This document shows positions 9,427-19,139 of a stretch of DNA of 22,500 bases, in pieces. The stretch spans positions 5,703,852 to 5,726,351 of the forward strand of contig OZ026550.1 of assembly GCA_964020155.1 (NCBI GenBank), written 5' to 3'. The notes below the pieces were generated by a model. That model had not been told where the DNA came from, ran no database searches, and was given only the letters and a program-made list of their open reading frames with translations. The DNA comes from Chondrilla cf. caribensis (Eukaryota; Porifera; Demospongiae; Chondrillida; Chondrillidae). The first letter of the stretch is position 1. Every line of letters begins with the position of its first letter. A program made the position numbers and the translations under genes.

Positions 9427-11177
9427 TTAATAATAACTCTTTTTTGGCTTTGGATTTGTTTGTCTCCGTCCCACATCATACCAATCTTGGAATTTTTGGG
9501 GGGAACGGTAGTCTGTCTTTAGAGTCTCATGGTCTAGTTTTCTATGGTCTGTGACCAGAGCACTGTACTTGTTATCCAAGGCAGAATGGTCTTTCTTCAG
9601 TGCATCATGTTCTTTCATCAACTTAACGTGGCTTTTCCATAATTCATCGTGCTCTTTTTTCAGGTCTCTATGGTCAGCTCGTAATTCAGTGTGATCTTTT
9701 TTGACTTTGATGTAGTCGCTCATCATAGCTGTCATGTGCTCTCCAACAGACTGTTGGATGTGGTCGGCCATTTCCTTCCTCTTCACCCTCACTGTACATC
9801 CAGCCTCTGCAAACTGACAGGATATGACCTGTTCTGGACAGTTGTCCTCGAGATGGTCCTGTAGAGTTGATCTTGTCAATTTTACTTCTGTGCTGCAGTG
9901 GTTGGGGCATCGCATCGGCCAGTTAGGACAGTGTTTGTAATGGTTGTTAACCAATCCGAAGTATGTGAGAGCAGGTTCATGGGCACATGCACAGCGGGGA
10001 CACTGGACCTGTCTCATTGGACACTCTGCAGTCATGTGATAGTCGAGGAACTGTCGTTGAACTTGTACTCCACATCCTTCCTTCTTGCATGAAACAATCT
10101 CATATTGGCATTTGGTATGCAAGTGTTTTGAGACACTATTGACACTTCCCTTCCACTCACACCCGCTCTCATAATGAATGCAGTACACGTTGAGACTTGA
10201 GATGTAACGTTTGGTGCGAGCGTCCTTCACTATGTCCAAGGGAGACAGACGACAGTTTGGACAAGAATCATTCTTCCTTCTCCACTTGTCAGCACAGTTG
10301 TAGCACACGGTGTGACCACAGCACCCAGTCTGGTGAGGGCTGTCAGCGAGGTTCTTACAGATGATACACTCGAGCTCTTCACCTGGTTTTTCATCGACAT
10401 AATAAGTGGTCTCCTTGAATGTGACACTGTGTGGGATGAATAAAGGCTTTTCAGATTCACTAAACTCATCTTGTGAATAACACAGTGTATCTCTTTGGGT
10501 GAATTCCACATAGAAATACCCCTTGTGTCTGTCTGCATCGGTCCCTATCCACCACAGTGAATCCTCTTCATTATCTCCTTCCTCGACAGTGATGACATCT
10601 CCAGGATGGATGGTTAGTTCATCAGGCAGTTGAGCATCGTAAGGATACAATACTGTATAATCACATTTGTGCATAAATGTGTGTTTATCCATGGGTAACT
10701 CCACTCCCGGGGGCATACAGTATGTCTTATAACTGACATCCCAGAAAGGTTCTGATTCGACAACTTCATCATCAGTAAGCTCTGACTCAACATCTAGTTG
10801 ATCACTGATGAACGTCGACCAATCTTCCAAGCAATCATCTAATTTTGAATCAGGAAACAAAGTAATTTAATGAAGAGCATAACTGCAGAATATGGGGTAA
10901 CCATGGGCACAAATCGGGACAATGTAGGACATGTAAGAGGCTTTAAACACTGATGATGGGTTTTGTTCAAGTGTCTAACGCTGGTTAATCTCCCATGTAT
11001 GGAGATATCGTTGACACCAATTAGGTTCAATAGCTGCAGAGTTGAGGTAGTTAGCTACAAGTCGGATGTCTTAAATACCCGCTTAAACACATAGCTAACA
11101 ACATACGATCAATTACCTTCATCTTGTGGGTCGCAAACAGGTTGACGTCGTGGTCTACGTTTGTGCCGTTTGGGCAT
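9427..11177 (-). CDS. Gene C: SH3-RING-TRAF zinc finger-coiled-coil protein
   Basis: Exons complement(9427..10838, 11117..11177) give 490 aa. Exon 1 begins MPKRHKRRPRRQ, a strongly basic stretch that could be a nuclear or nucleic-acid targeting signal, and ends GAAG|GTAATT. Exon 2 follows ...ttcaaaattag in phase 1, giving QDEDDCLEDW. Domains: acidic linker; SH3 about 81-134 (VLYPYDAQLPDELTI, SLWWIG, GYFYVEF); C3HC4 RING about 178-216 (CIIC, CCGHTVCYNC, CPNC); TRAF-type zinc fingers about 240-380; coiled coil about 400-463 with heptads KKDHTEL, RADHRDL, KKEHDEL, WKSHVKL, MKEHDAL. It ends in a basic, tyrosine-containing tail. Closest relative is gene A, by tandem duplication. It likely works as a ubiquitin ligase or adaptor; partners unknown. 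Confidence 0.9.
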
Positions 11178-11707
11178 GACCGATCACCCTCTATTTTCAA
11201 GAAAGGAAAATAGTCTAACCAGTTAGACTAGGAAAAACCGTATATACCGTATATTTCACAGTGACCCGGGGGTGACGCAATCGCATAAAACAGTACACTG
11301 GATTAGTTTCGCGTTGCCAGACTCGGCAATATGGACTGAAACTCCGGCGAAAAACGTTGCCCACTCAGGTCGAACGCACCCATGGACAGCATTGCAGGGA
11401 CCATGTACCCGGAATATCTGTACTGATATAATGGTCTGTATTCAGCAGAGCCATGCAGCAGCTACAAGAGTAGAGTCAGTAGACTAGTTTCCACCTTGAA
11501 TATTTCAAAAATCTGGCCATATGATAAATATTGCAAGTTAAACTGCAAAATGTTACAATATTGTTATATAATCCATATACCCCACATGTGTATCATGGAC
11601 CAATTCCCATTGTGACTCAAAACTAAACCTATCATGCAATCACTATTAAGCAGTACAAATTTGTAAATTATACATTGTCAAACATTATGTCAGTTTTAAT
11701 AAGAATT
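11178..11707. other. Gene C promoter / gene D 3' flank
   Basis: 530 bp between the stop of gene D and the start of gene C, both on the minus strand. The sequence is shared with 5301-5843 in the other block, including gactaggaaaaaccgtat, ccagactcggcaatatgg and gtacccggaatatctgtact. It must hold the gene D 3' end and the gene C promoter, but I see no clear TATA box or polyadenylation signal. Confidence 0.5.
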
Positions 11708-13379
11708 TTAATCATAATCATATTCATAATCAAAATCATCATTTCTTCTGGGGAACCATCCACTACTTTGTGCACTCTTCTGCTTCAAATCCTTCTTCAG
11801 CCTTGCGTTCTCCTCTTCCAGGATTTTGTTGCTAGTTTGCAACTTAGCGTGCTGTGCTTTAATCTCTTTGAATTTTGCCATCAATATTGTTAAATGTTTT
11901 TCAGTGGAAGTCTTATTGTGGTCGGCCATTTCCTTCCTCTTCACCCTCACTGTACATCCAGCCTCTGCAAACTCACAGGATATGACCTGTTCTGGACAGT
12001 TGTTATTGAGGTGGTTTTGTAGAGTTAATCTCGTCAAAAACTCATTCTCTTTCATATTGCAGCGGTTGGGGCATCTCATCGGCCATTTCGGACAGCGCTT
12101 CGAGTGATCTTCCGTGAACACTTTGTAAGTGATAGGCTTGGAGATTTGCTGAAAACTGGTACTTGGGGTTGTACGATATCCACTCCTCCCAAATCGGCTC
12201 ATGCTACCAAAATACTGTCTGCTACTGTCACCAGTCGCCAGGGACCCACTTTTTGCTTTTTCCTTCAAATTTTGGTGAGGCTGTGGAGTATATTCCTTGG
12301 CACCACAGCAAGGACAGGTGACCAATTCGTACTTGCACTCTTTGGACAAATGGTCCTGTAGTCTAGCTATGCTTCCCTGCCAGTCACAGTTGTCTTCATA
12401 GTGAGGGCAGTAGGCGGTGAGGCTGGCAATGTGTCGTCGTATTCGTGCATCACTCATTGTCTTGAACTTATCCGATCGGCAGTTCGGGCACTCTTTACTC
12501 CTAGCTCTCCACTTCTCGGCACACGTTTGACAGAGGGTGTGTCCACAGCAGGTTGTCTGTTGAGGTTCAGTGGCCAGGCTCTTGCAAATGATACACTCCA
12601 ACTCGTCCCCTGGTTTCTCCTTCACAACACAGCTAGTTTGAGTGAAATTAATCTTGTACCCCGAAGGTGATTTCCGAGGTTTCATTTCTTTTTCATCTTT
12701 TTGGGCCAAAATCGTAGCAAATGCTCTATGGAAGAACCCTTTAGCTCCATTGTGTGTCCCCACTATCCATTCTTTGTCGTGATTGTAGTCCTCCCTGCTC
12801 ACTCTGATGAGATCTCCAGGTTTGATGGTCAGTTCATCTGGGAGTTCAGCTTTGTAAGGACAGGTAACCTTGTAAACAAATGGACCAGCCTGGGGTTGGA
12901 ATGTGACACTGGATTCTGCAGGAGTATCAGAGATATGAAGATGTGTGAAATAGCCAACCTACACCGGTGCCAGGCATGTAGGAAGAAATTTCCTTTGATT
13001 AAGTTACTTCAACATTAATTCATGTATCGCACCACATGCAATACTGAATGGAGCATTTACTAGACTAAGTATATAATATGTGACACATTTGTCAATTTAC
13101 TTAGAGATCACAACTTCACATCAAAATTGAAATTCAATTAATTTTGATCAGAAACTGAAACTGATGTAAAATTAACATTACAAATCACCGCATGCATGGA
13201 ATATTAATTGAGGAGCCAATAGTGGTCAAAGATGAGATACGCAAACCATAATGCTATCACGGCCCCTGATTGTCTGGGAATTGAGGTTATAAATAATTAA
13301 TCCCGTTCTCACCTTTTGGTACAAAGCCTCTGGTATCCCGATGTTTCCCAATCATAGTGGCTGTACTCAATGTGGCCAT
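11708..13379 (-). CDS. Gene D: divergent SH3-RING-TRAF finger protein
   Basis: Exons complement(11708..12915, 13313..13379) give 424 aa. Exon 1 starts MATLSTATMIGKHR in a good context (aacATGG) and ends AAAG|GTGAGA; exon 2 follows gatactcctgcag, phase 1, giving PKESSVTF at the join. Domains: SH3 about 36-91 (CPYKAELPDELTI, EWIVG); C3HC4 RING about 130-168 (CIIC, CCGHTLCQTC, CPNC); zinc fingers about 191-355; short coiled coil about 360-402; acidic tyrosine-rich end (DDFDYEYDYD). Relative to genes A-C the middle finger block is replaced by a linker of about 55 residues rich in Ser, Gly, Lys and Gln (about 228-285). It is the most divergent member, yet the finger around CEFAEAGCTVRVK is nearly identical to the others in DNA. 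A non-coding 5' exon is possible (acceptor ccctacag| before 13427). Confidence 0.85.
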
Positions 13380-13427
13380 GTTGTAGTGGATCAGGCGGTG
13401 CAATCCAAATATACTCCACACGATAAT

Positions 13428-14664
13428 CTGTAGGGATTGAATTTGATCAATATGTGTGATTGGTTTTAATATCACCAATTGAAGCTTCGATCAATTACCT
13501 GATAATGGAAGTGTAATGGAACAGAATGTATGCCTGTTTGTCTGAGAGTTACAGAGTGTGTATTACAGGGAATCTGAATGGGGTAACTATGAATGGGTTC
13601 CTATGGACTGGTACCTATTACAGCCCTTACAATATCCTTGATTAATCCCCCATTCGCTTTAGGGGTTCGGATGAGTTACTTTAGCACCCATCAACACAGT
13701 CTCTTAGTACATGATTGCTTGTTCAGACTATCAACCCTGTTACCCATTTGGGAAGTCACCGAATTATAATTAACCAAGTTTCCACGAACACGCGTACATG
13801 CACAAATAAAATTATAATCACAATAGCACAGGGTATAAGAGTATAAGAGTACAATGAAAATACCTGTGGAAAACGTTCGTGTACTGAAGAATTCGACGTA
13901 CTCAAAGTAGGCTATGTTTGCCTCGGATAGAACACTGTAACCGTTCTTCTCTCTCCCTCTCTCGCTGCCCCTTCCGGTTATAATAAGTACATGTTGTCCT
14001 GAATACCAGCCATCACATTGTTTGTGTAGGGGTAGCTATCCGTTGATCTGTGCCTCGTTCTCCTATCTGGCGTGTGTGATGTGGACCACGCGTGGAGGGC
14101 GTGCATGATTCGCTCGTACCGGAGCGTTAAACCATAGAGTCTATGGTTAAACAGAACGGACTTCGGCGGGTCGCCGGGTGCTCCTACTATGAAATAAGCG
14201 AGTGGCGACGCAGACGATTTCAACCTGGTTGAAGCAGAGTATCGGTGTCTTAGTGAATATCCCATGCGGATTCAATAGTAGAAACTCTCAAAGAAAGCTT
14301 ACTTTGCGAAGTATATCTACTGAAGAGATTATAATAATATTATTATAACTGAAAGAGAATGGAAATTTGTGATTGGCTATAATATGCCATAGTATACACA
14401 AACACTTTTCCCCTGTGAATACTGTGTCGGATGCATCTACCGCTGTATAGCTAGGGGGTATAGGGCTCTCTATTGGGGATGGTGATACTTATCACTAGGA
14501 GATGTATGGGTACACCGTATATTCTCTCCATCCTCAACTCATAGAAAGATAGCTAGGGTAACCTATCACGTGCTACACACCACGCCTACAAACGTCTCTA
14601 GTCACAACAATTATTGTCGTTTCTCATGCATCAAAAAAATAACTCCAGGCATGTTTCCAGCTGT
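13428..14664. other. Intergenic region between gene D and PSMG2
   Basis: No convincing coding sequence. On the minus strand, candidate donors atcag|gtaatt (near 13495) and cacag|gtattt (near 13862) could end non-coding first exons of gene D. A near-perfect hairpin lies at 14126-14152 (arms gttaaaccatag and ctatggttaaac). An AT palindrome (tataataatattattata) lies near 14331. Reading frames of up to about 95 codons here have no recognisable features. Confidence 0.4.
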
Positions 14665-15493
14665 TCATGAATACAGCTCATCAGGGGGTGGAGGTCCAAA
14701 CTGATAAGACCACGATCTGGGAAGAATCCAACCTAATACACAAAAGAGATTCACTATACATGACATACACTGCTCAGTAGCACATGTGCGAGAGTTACAT
14801 GCTGCTCAGTAGCACATGTTCAATAACCCCCACAAAACCAGGTGATGCCAACTCCACAACCGAACACAAAACTACACTCACTCGGAGTTTCTTCCTCTGG
14901 GACCAGTATCCTAACCAACTGAGAAATGAAGTTGATGGCATCTCCTGTGTTGTCTCCTTGGTTACAGTACATAGCAACCATTAAGAGCTGAACCTTCTTC
15001 AAGAGACTAGTGCACAGACACAAAAAACAACTCAGATACATATAATCCACCAATTACATAAATCCGCAACGTAAAATAACCTGTTCACGTGTACACCTGG
15101 ACATGTGATAGTTTTACAGCTACAAACTAACCACTTCTGGTACATCTTCTTTGCAAATCCAGATCCTGAAAGAACACTACCTTTCAATTTCTCTTCCTCC
15201 TTAGAACTCTCTTCCCCGGTCTCCTTCAGTACTGGCCACCCAAAGCTGTTCACCCTTTCCTGTAACTTGGAGTTCACTTCGTTTTGCTCATTCTGCTGTG
15301 AGGTCACATTCAAGTAACTGAAGCTCTGCCTGTGTAAGGAATGAGTGGGACAGATCAAAGACTGGAGGGTCAACATATGTATTGGGGTGTGCATGTGTAC
15401 ATGTACACACTTACACATGGAACAAACAAACACACACACATACACACACGTGCGCGTGCACACACATACACACACATACACACACACACGCAT

Positions 15494-15556
<63 letters not shown>

Positions 15557-16340
15557 AAAGCACTCATACTCCATGCACACTTACATCATCCATACACTCC
15601 CACACACTCTTCCTACTTCATACTCCTTACACATGGTTTTAAGACACACTCCCACATACACACCTCTCACACACACACCACACTCACTCCCCACAACCAC
15701 ACCTCACACTCCCCACACACTCACACCCCTCACACCCCTCACACACACCCTTGTATGTGCACATCCAGCTTCTGTTCGGCCTTTATGCTGGTCAGCATCA
15801 AGCATAGAGAGAACCTCTCCTTTCCCATCCACTCCACCACACCGTCACAGAACGAGGTGGAACCTCCCTGCAATGCACACAGTCAAACAAAGTCAATGAA
15901 TAATCTGTAGCTATGGGTATGTACAGTAACTTTAAATGTAGCATTAGCTGTACATGTAGCATTAGCTGTACATGTAGCAGTAGATGTACATGTACAGTAG
16001 CTGTACATGTAGCATCAGCTGTACATGTAGCATTAGCTGTACATGTAGCAGTAGATGTACATATGTACAGTAGCTGTACATGTAGCAGTAGATGTACATA
16101 TGTACACATAAGTACACATATGCATGTGCATGTTACCTGTCATTCATACCTTACATAAAGGTGCTCGAAGTTGGACAACAGCCCACCCATTCACCAGCGA
16201 ACCAGGAGTGGGATGGAAGTACACTGTAGAAGGTGGAGGAGAGAACAGAGGGAGATAGGGTCAACACACATACACAGTATATGTGCTTTCCGTCCACCTC
16301 CGATGGATGATTTACATTATCACTTACATATACATACACA

Positions 16341-16426
<86 letters not shown>

Positions 16427-17219
16427 TCACAACTAGTATGCACACATCCCCTCTTCTCATCTTTGCTGTGGTCATAAGCGTTCACTCCCACAAGAGGAAG
16501 AATGGAAGGATGGTGCAGATAACCAATCTTCTTCATTCTGTAAGTTGATATCAGCAGGTCCACACACAACTGAGGAACGTTGCCAACAGACACACTGGGC
16601 TGGAGGAGAAACACCACGAGAGAGAGAATTGCATGGTCAACTCACATAATCTTTGTATTTTGGTTGAATGGTGGATCAAAGGGAACTTGTGTTTGTATAC
16701 AGCACAAATCATCTGTTGCCAGACATGATGGTTAGTGTTTGTATACAGCACAAATCATTTGTTGCCAGACATAAAGGTCATTTACTTGGGACATTAAGCA
16801 CAATGTGAACGTATTATACGGATACCAGTTGACCGAAGTCTTTACATTTGTACATGTTGAGACTATATTATAGAGCAGAGTGAGGGGAAACTGATACGTT
16901 AGGATATCCTCGAATGAATTTCTTTTCCTTAAACATCGTGCATATTAAGCTATGGACGTGTGTACTCAACCGGTATCTGTATAATACGTTCACACTGTAT
17001 TTAATGTCACAAGTAAATGACCATTATATATATTCAACTATCTATTGATATGAACTTGTATATACTATAGCTATAGCTAGTAGCTCAGTGTGGTGGGTAC
17101 CCAAGGCAAGTCATCTCATTCCACTCTATCTTCATATTACGGACTGCTCTCACCAGTATAAGAACGCATTTCTCTAGGTCCTGTCCCGCGCTGTCTTGCA
17201 GTCGAATAAAGGTGGCCAT
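14665..17219 (-). CDS. PSMG2: Proteasome assembly chaperone 2 (PAC2)
   Basis: Seven exons, complement(14665..14732, 14882..15006, 15132..15329, 15749..15867, 16150..16223, 16425..16599, 17154..17219), join in consistent phase to 274 aa (human protein 264 aa). All introns are GT-AG. Recognition rests on matches in order to the family: PSVSVGNVPQLCVDLLIST near the N-terminus, KKIGYL, then AVVQLRAPL, FCDGVVEWM, a NSKLQERVNSFGWPVL helix, GSGFAKKMY, LMVAMYCNQGDNTGDAINF, and a C-terminal LPRSWSYQFGPPPP. PAC2 pairs with PAC1 (PSMG1) to guide assembly of the 20S proteasome alpha ring. The protein ends Leu-Tyr-Ser, which fits the HbYX pattern used to dock into alpha-ring pockets. Start: aaaATGG on the minus strand, 82 bp from the MFSD5 start. 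Introns 2, 3 and 4 are filled with simple or tandem repeats. Confidence 0.93.
15420..15748. repeat. CA-rich microsatellite region in PSMG2 intron 4
   Basis: A run of CA dinucleotides with one gtgcgcgtgcac interruption occupies about 15427-15554. After about 45 bp of unique sequence, irregular CACAC/CACTCCC/CACCCCT repeats fill about 15598-15748. The latter reach the exon 4 donor itself, which on the sense strand reads CAAGG|GTGTGTGTGAGG. Confidence 0.9.
15938..16115. repeat. Tandem ~18-24 bp tgtacatgtag repeats in PSMG2 intron 3
   Basis: At least eight copies of a unit based on agctgtacatgtagcat, with alternating variants cagtagatgtacat and catatgtacagt. The core tgtaca is palindromic, so neighbouring units can pair with each other. 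Entirely intronic. Confidence 0.85.
16336..16424. repeat. (CA)n microsatellite at the PSMG2 exon 2 donor
   Basis: About 89 bp of CA with a single AA interruption near 16384. On the sense (minus) strand it is (GT)n and starts exactly at the 5' splice site, GAAG|GTGTGTGTG, so the first GT of the repeat is also the intron donor. Confidence 0.93.
16689..16772. repeat. 46-bp tandem duplication in PSMG2 intron 1
   Basis: Two copies, starting at 16689 and 16735, of gtgtttgtatacagcaca followed by aatcatctgttgccagacat. They differ at a few positions, and the second runs into the inverted-repeat element at 16776. Confidence 0.85.
16776..17022. mobile_element. MITE-like element, 247 bp, in PSMG2 intron 1
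   Basis: Ends are inverted copies of each other over about 57 bp: ggtcatttacttgggaca at 16776 against tgtcacaagtaaatgacc ending at 17022. Both arms also share gtgaacgtattatac and the gatacc-gttga block. There is no coding capacity. The flanks (ataaa and attata) suggest a short AT-rich target, but no exact duplication is clear. The superfamily cannot be assigned. Confidence 0.8.
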
Positions 17220-17301
17220 TTTACTTCTAACGGTGCGAGTACCAGTTCCAACTTCAGATTTCTGTACTAAAATATGTCCGCATTCTTCAGCGTCTAGGAA
17301 A
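17220..17301. promoter_or_regulatory. Bidirectional promoter region, PSMG2 / MFSD5
   Basis: Only 82 bp separate the PSMG2 ATG (17219, minus) from the MFSD5 ATG (17302, plus). Both 5' untranslated regions and the core promoters must fit here or overlap the opposite gene's first exon. No TATA box is seen. If MFSD5 has an upstream non-coding exon, its transcript would overlap PSMG2 antisense. Confidence 0.5.
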
Positions 17302-19139
17302 ATGTTCTTCGTAGCCTACGCCTCCCTGTTCATTCTGTGTCTCATTTGCTTCGTGCTTTACTTCAAATATGGAGGATTCGCTCAAGGAAGGGCTACCAAT
17401 CCAACGTTCATACAATTCCAGAGACCGTACATAGTGTTTTACGGCATCACCGTTTTAGGGGACTGGCTACAGGGGCCATATCTGTACAAACTCTACCACT
17501 ATCACGGATTTCTCGAGAGTCAAGTGGCTCTGATATATGTGTTCGGATTGGTTTCGAGTGTAGTGTTCACTCCAGTAAAGGAGATTGTATCGGACAGAAT
17601 GGGCCGCAGGACCACCACTGTCATTTGTGCATTGTTGTACGGTGTGTCTAGTCTACTCGCCACCATACCTGTGTACATGGTGCTTATAACCGGGCGGGTA
17701 CTTGGAGGCGTGGCCAACTCCTTCCTGTTCGCTTCCATGGAAACGTGGTACACCTACGAACACTTGGAAAAGCACGACTTCCCTAAGGAATGGATTCCAA
17801 TCACATTTGGGTTGGCTACTTTCGTAAGCAGTATAGCTGCTATAGTGGCAGGTGTGCTGGCCGACGTGTTTGCTCACTGGTTCAAACTGGGACCTCCCTC
17901 CCCATACGTCCTCGCCGGGCCTATTTTGATTGTAGTTGCCATAGTGATACAATTTTTATGGGGTGAAAACTATGGCCCGGAAGACAGCAGACTGACGCGA
18001 AAGTTGCTGAAACGATCGTTTATTGGAGGACTTAAATCGATATGCACAAAATCACAAGTGTTTCTTGTGGGTTTTATTCAGGCACTTTTCGAAAGTGCTA
18101 TTTTCATTTTTGTGTTCATTTGGACTCCGACGCTGTCACCAGCTAAGTCCATCTACCCACTCGGGATCATTTTTGCTACTTTTATGGTGGCTTTTTTGAT
18201 TGGAGAGCTAGTTTGCAAGCATCTTTGTCAGAGAGGGGTCACTCCAGGAGCTGTGTTTCTGGGTGAGTGTGCATTAGGGAGCATTTGAGTGTGGGTGAGG
18301 GAACATTTGAGTGTGGGTGAGGGAACAATTGGTGTGGGTGAGGGAACATTTGAGTGTGGATGAGGGAACATTTGAGTGTGGGTGAGTGAACATTTGGGCA
18401 GGGGTGTGTACATTTTGTGTGTGGATGAGGGAACGTTTGGGTATGGGTGAGGGAACATTTGGGTGTGGGTGAGGGAACATTCAAGTATGGGTGAGGGAAC
18501 ATTTGGGTATGGGTGTGTACATTTGGGTGTGGGTGAGGGAACATTCAAGTATGGGTGAGTGAATATTGGGTGTGGGTGTGTGAATTGGAGCAATTAGTCT
18601 GGAATCAGTGAGTAGATGTGGGTATCAAACAGTGAATAGGTGAGAATGTTAGTGTGTAAATTGTGTATAACACACACCTTATTGACTTTTCCTCTGCGTC
18701 ATCCGATTATCTTTCATCGGTTGCTACAGGTATGTCCGCCACAGCTGGTCTTGCTTTCTACATCGGTGCTTACTTTGCCGCCTATCCGACCATCGCTTAT
18801 CTCTGCTTCATCATTTTCGAGTTTTCCTGCGGCATTTACTTCCCCGTGATGGGGGACATAAGGGAGCGGTATCTCCCCGAGGAACACCGGCTGAGCGTTG
18901 TCAGCATCTTTAGAATCCCGCTCACGGTCATATCCAGCACAACAATATGGCTGTATCACTACGACATGAAGGGGGGCATTCGGGAAATATTGATATTCTG
19001 TGGGATACTTATGACTGGGGCTTGTATATGTGCGGTACGATTTGTGAGCACTGTTCAAGAAGACCCGGTTGCCAATGACAACCTGGAAGCCACGCCCTCT
19101 GTCAAGAGTAAAGGTCAAACGGAACCAATGCAAGCTTGA
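17302..19139 (+). CDS. MFSD5: Molybdate-anion transporter, MFS family
   Basis: Exons 17302..18262 and 18730..19139 (donor CTGG|GTGAGT, acceptor gttgctacag, phase 1) give 456 aa (human 450 aa). The first residues, MFFVAYASLFILC, form the first membrane helix. Family landmarks follow in order: NPTFIQFQ, DWLQGPYLYKLY, the MFS loop signature DRMGRRTT, GRVLGGVANSFLF, WYTYEHLEKHDFP, EWIP, GENYGPED, FIQALFESAIFIFVFIWTP, PLGIIF, then in exon 2 FSCGIYFPVM and FRIPLTVI. Membrane helices are spread along the length as in a 12-helix MFS carrier; the cytosolic C-terminus is polar. The human relative is reported to mediate molybdate uptake; the substrate here is inferred. The frame is open upstream from a GTG at 17212, but homology and the first ATG both point to 17302. 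Its intron is a 22-bp minisatellite. Confidence 0.95.
18262..18583 (+). repeat. 22-bp minisatellite in the MFSD5 intron
   Basis: About 14 units of the form gtgagggaacatttgagtgtgg, with 20-22 bp variants (some begin atgag or gtgtgtac). The first unit begins at the functional donor, GG|GTGAGTGTGCATT, so the splice site is part of the array. Confidence 0.93.

Larger units (their letters stand above)
9028..11855. repeat. Segmental duplication, copy 2 (gene C block, with empty sites)
   Basis: Match to 1-5990 without the transposon insertions. It begins gtctaattttcgatactcgtg, like window base 1, includes gene C and its promoter flank, and extends into the 3' coding end of gene D. Uninterrupted equivalents of both insertion sites are present at about 9111-9130 and at 9145-9152. 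Because gene D is whole here and broken in the other block, this is likely the arrangement closer to the original. Confidence 0.8.

Noticed and set aside
13978..14265. 95-codon minus-strand frame upstream of gene D
   Set aside because: It contains a palindrome and low-information sequence, with no splice context or known motif.
15341..15910. Long open frames encoding His-Thr or Val-Cys polymers around the CA/GT runs (also 16171-16548, 21728-21998)
   Set aside because: They are created by dinucleotide repeats, which lack stops in most frames, and they overlap well-supported PSMG2 and membrane-protein gene introns.
17212..17301. N-terminal extension of MFSD5 from a GTG at 17212
   Set aside because: GTG is not a usual eukaryotic start, and family alignment begins at the ATG at 17302; this stretch is promoter or 5' UTR.
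18228..18593. Minus-strand frames rich in PHPNVPS repeats
   Set aside because: They are translations of the 22-bp minisatellite in the MFSD5 intron.
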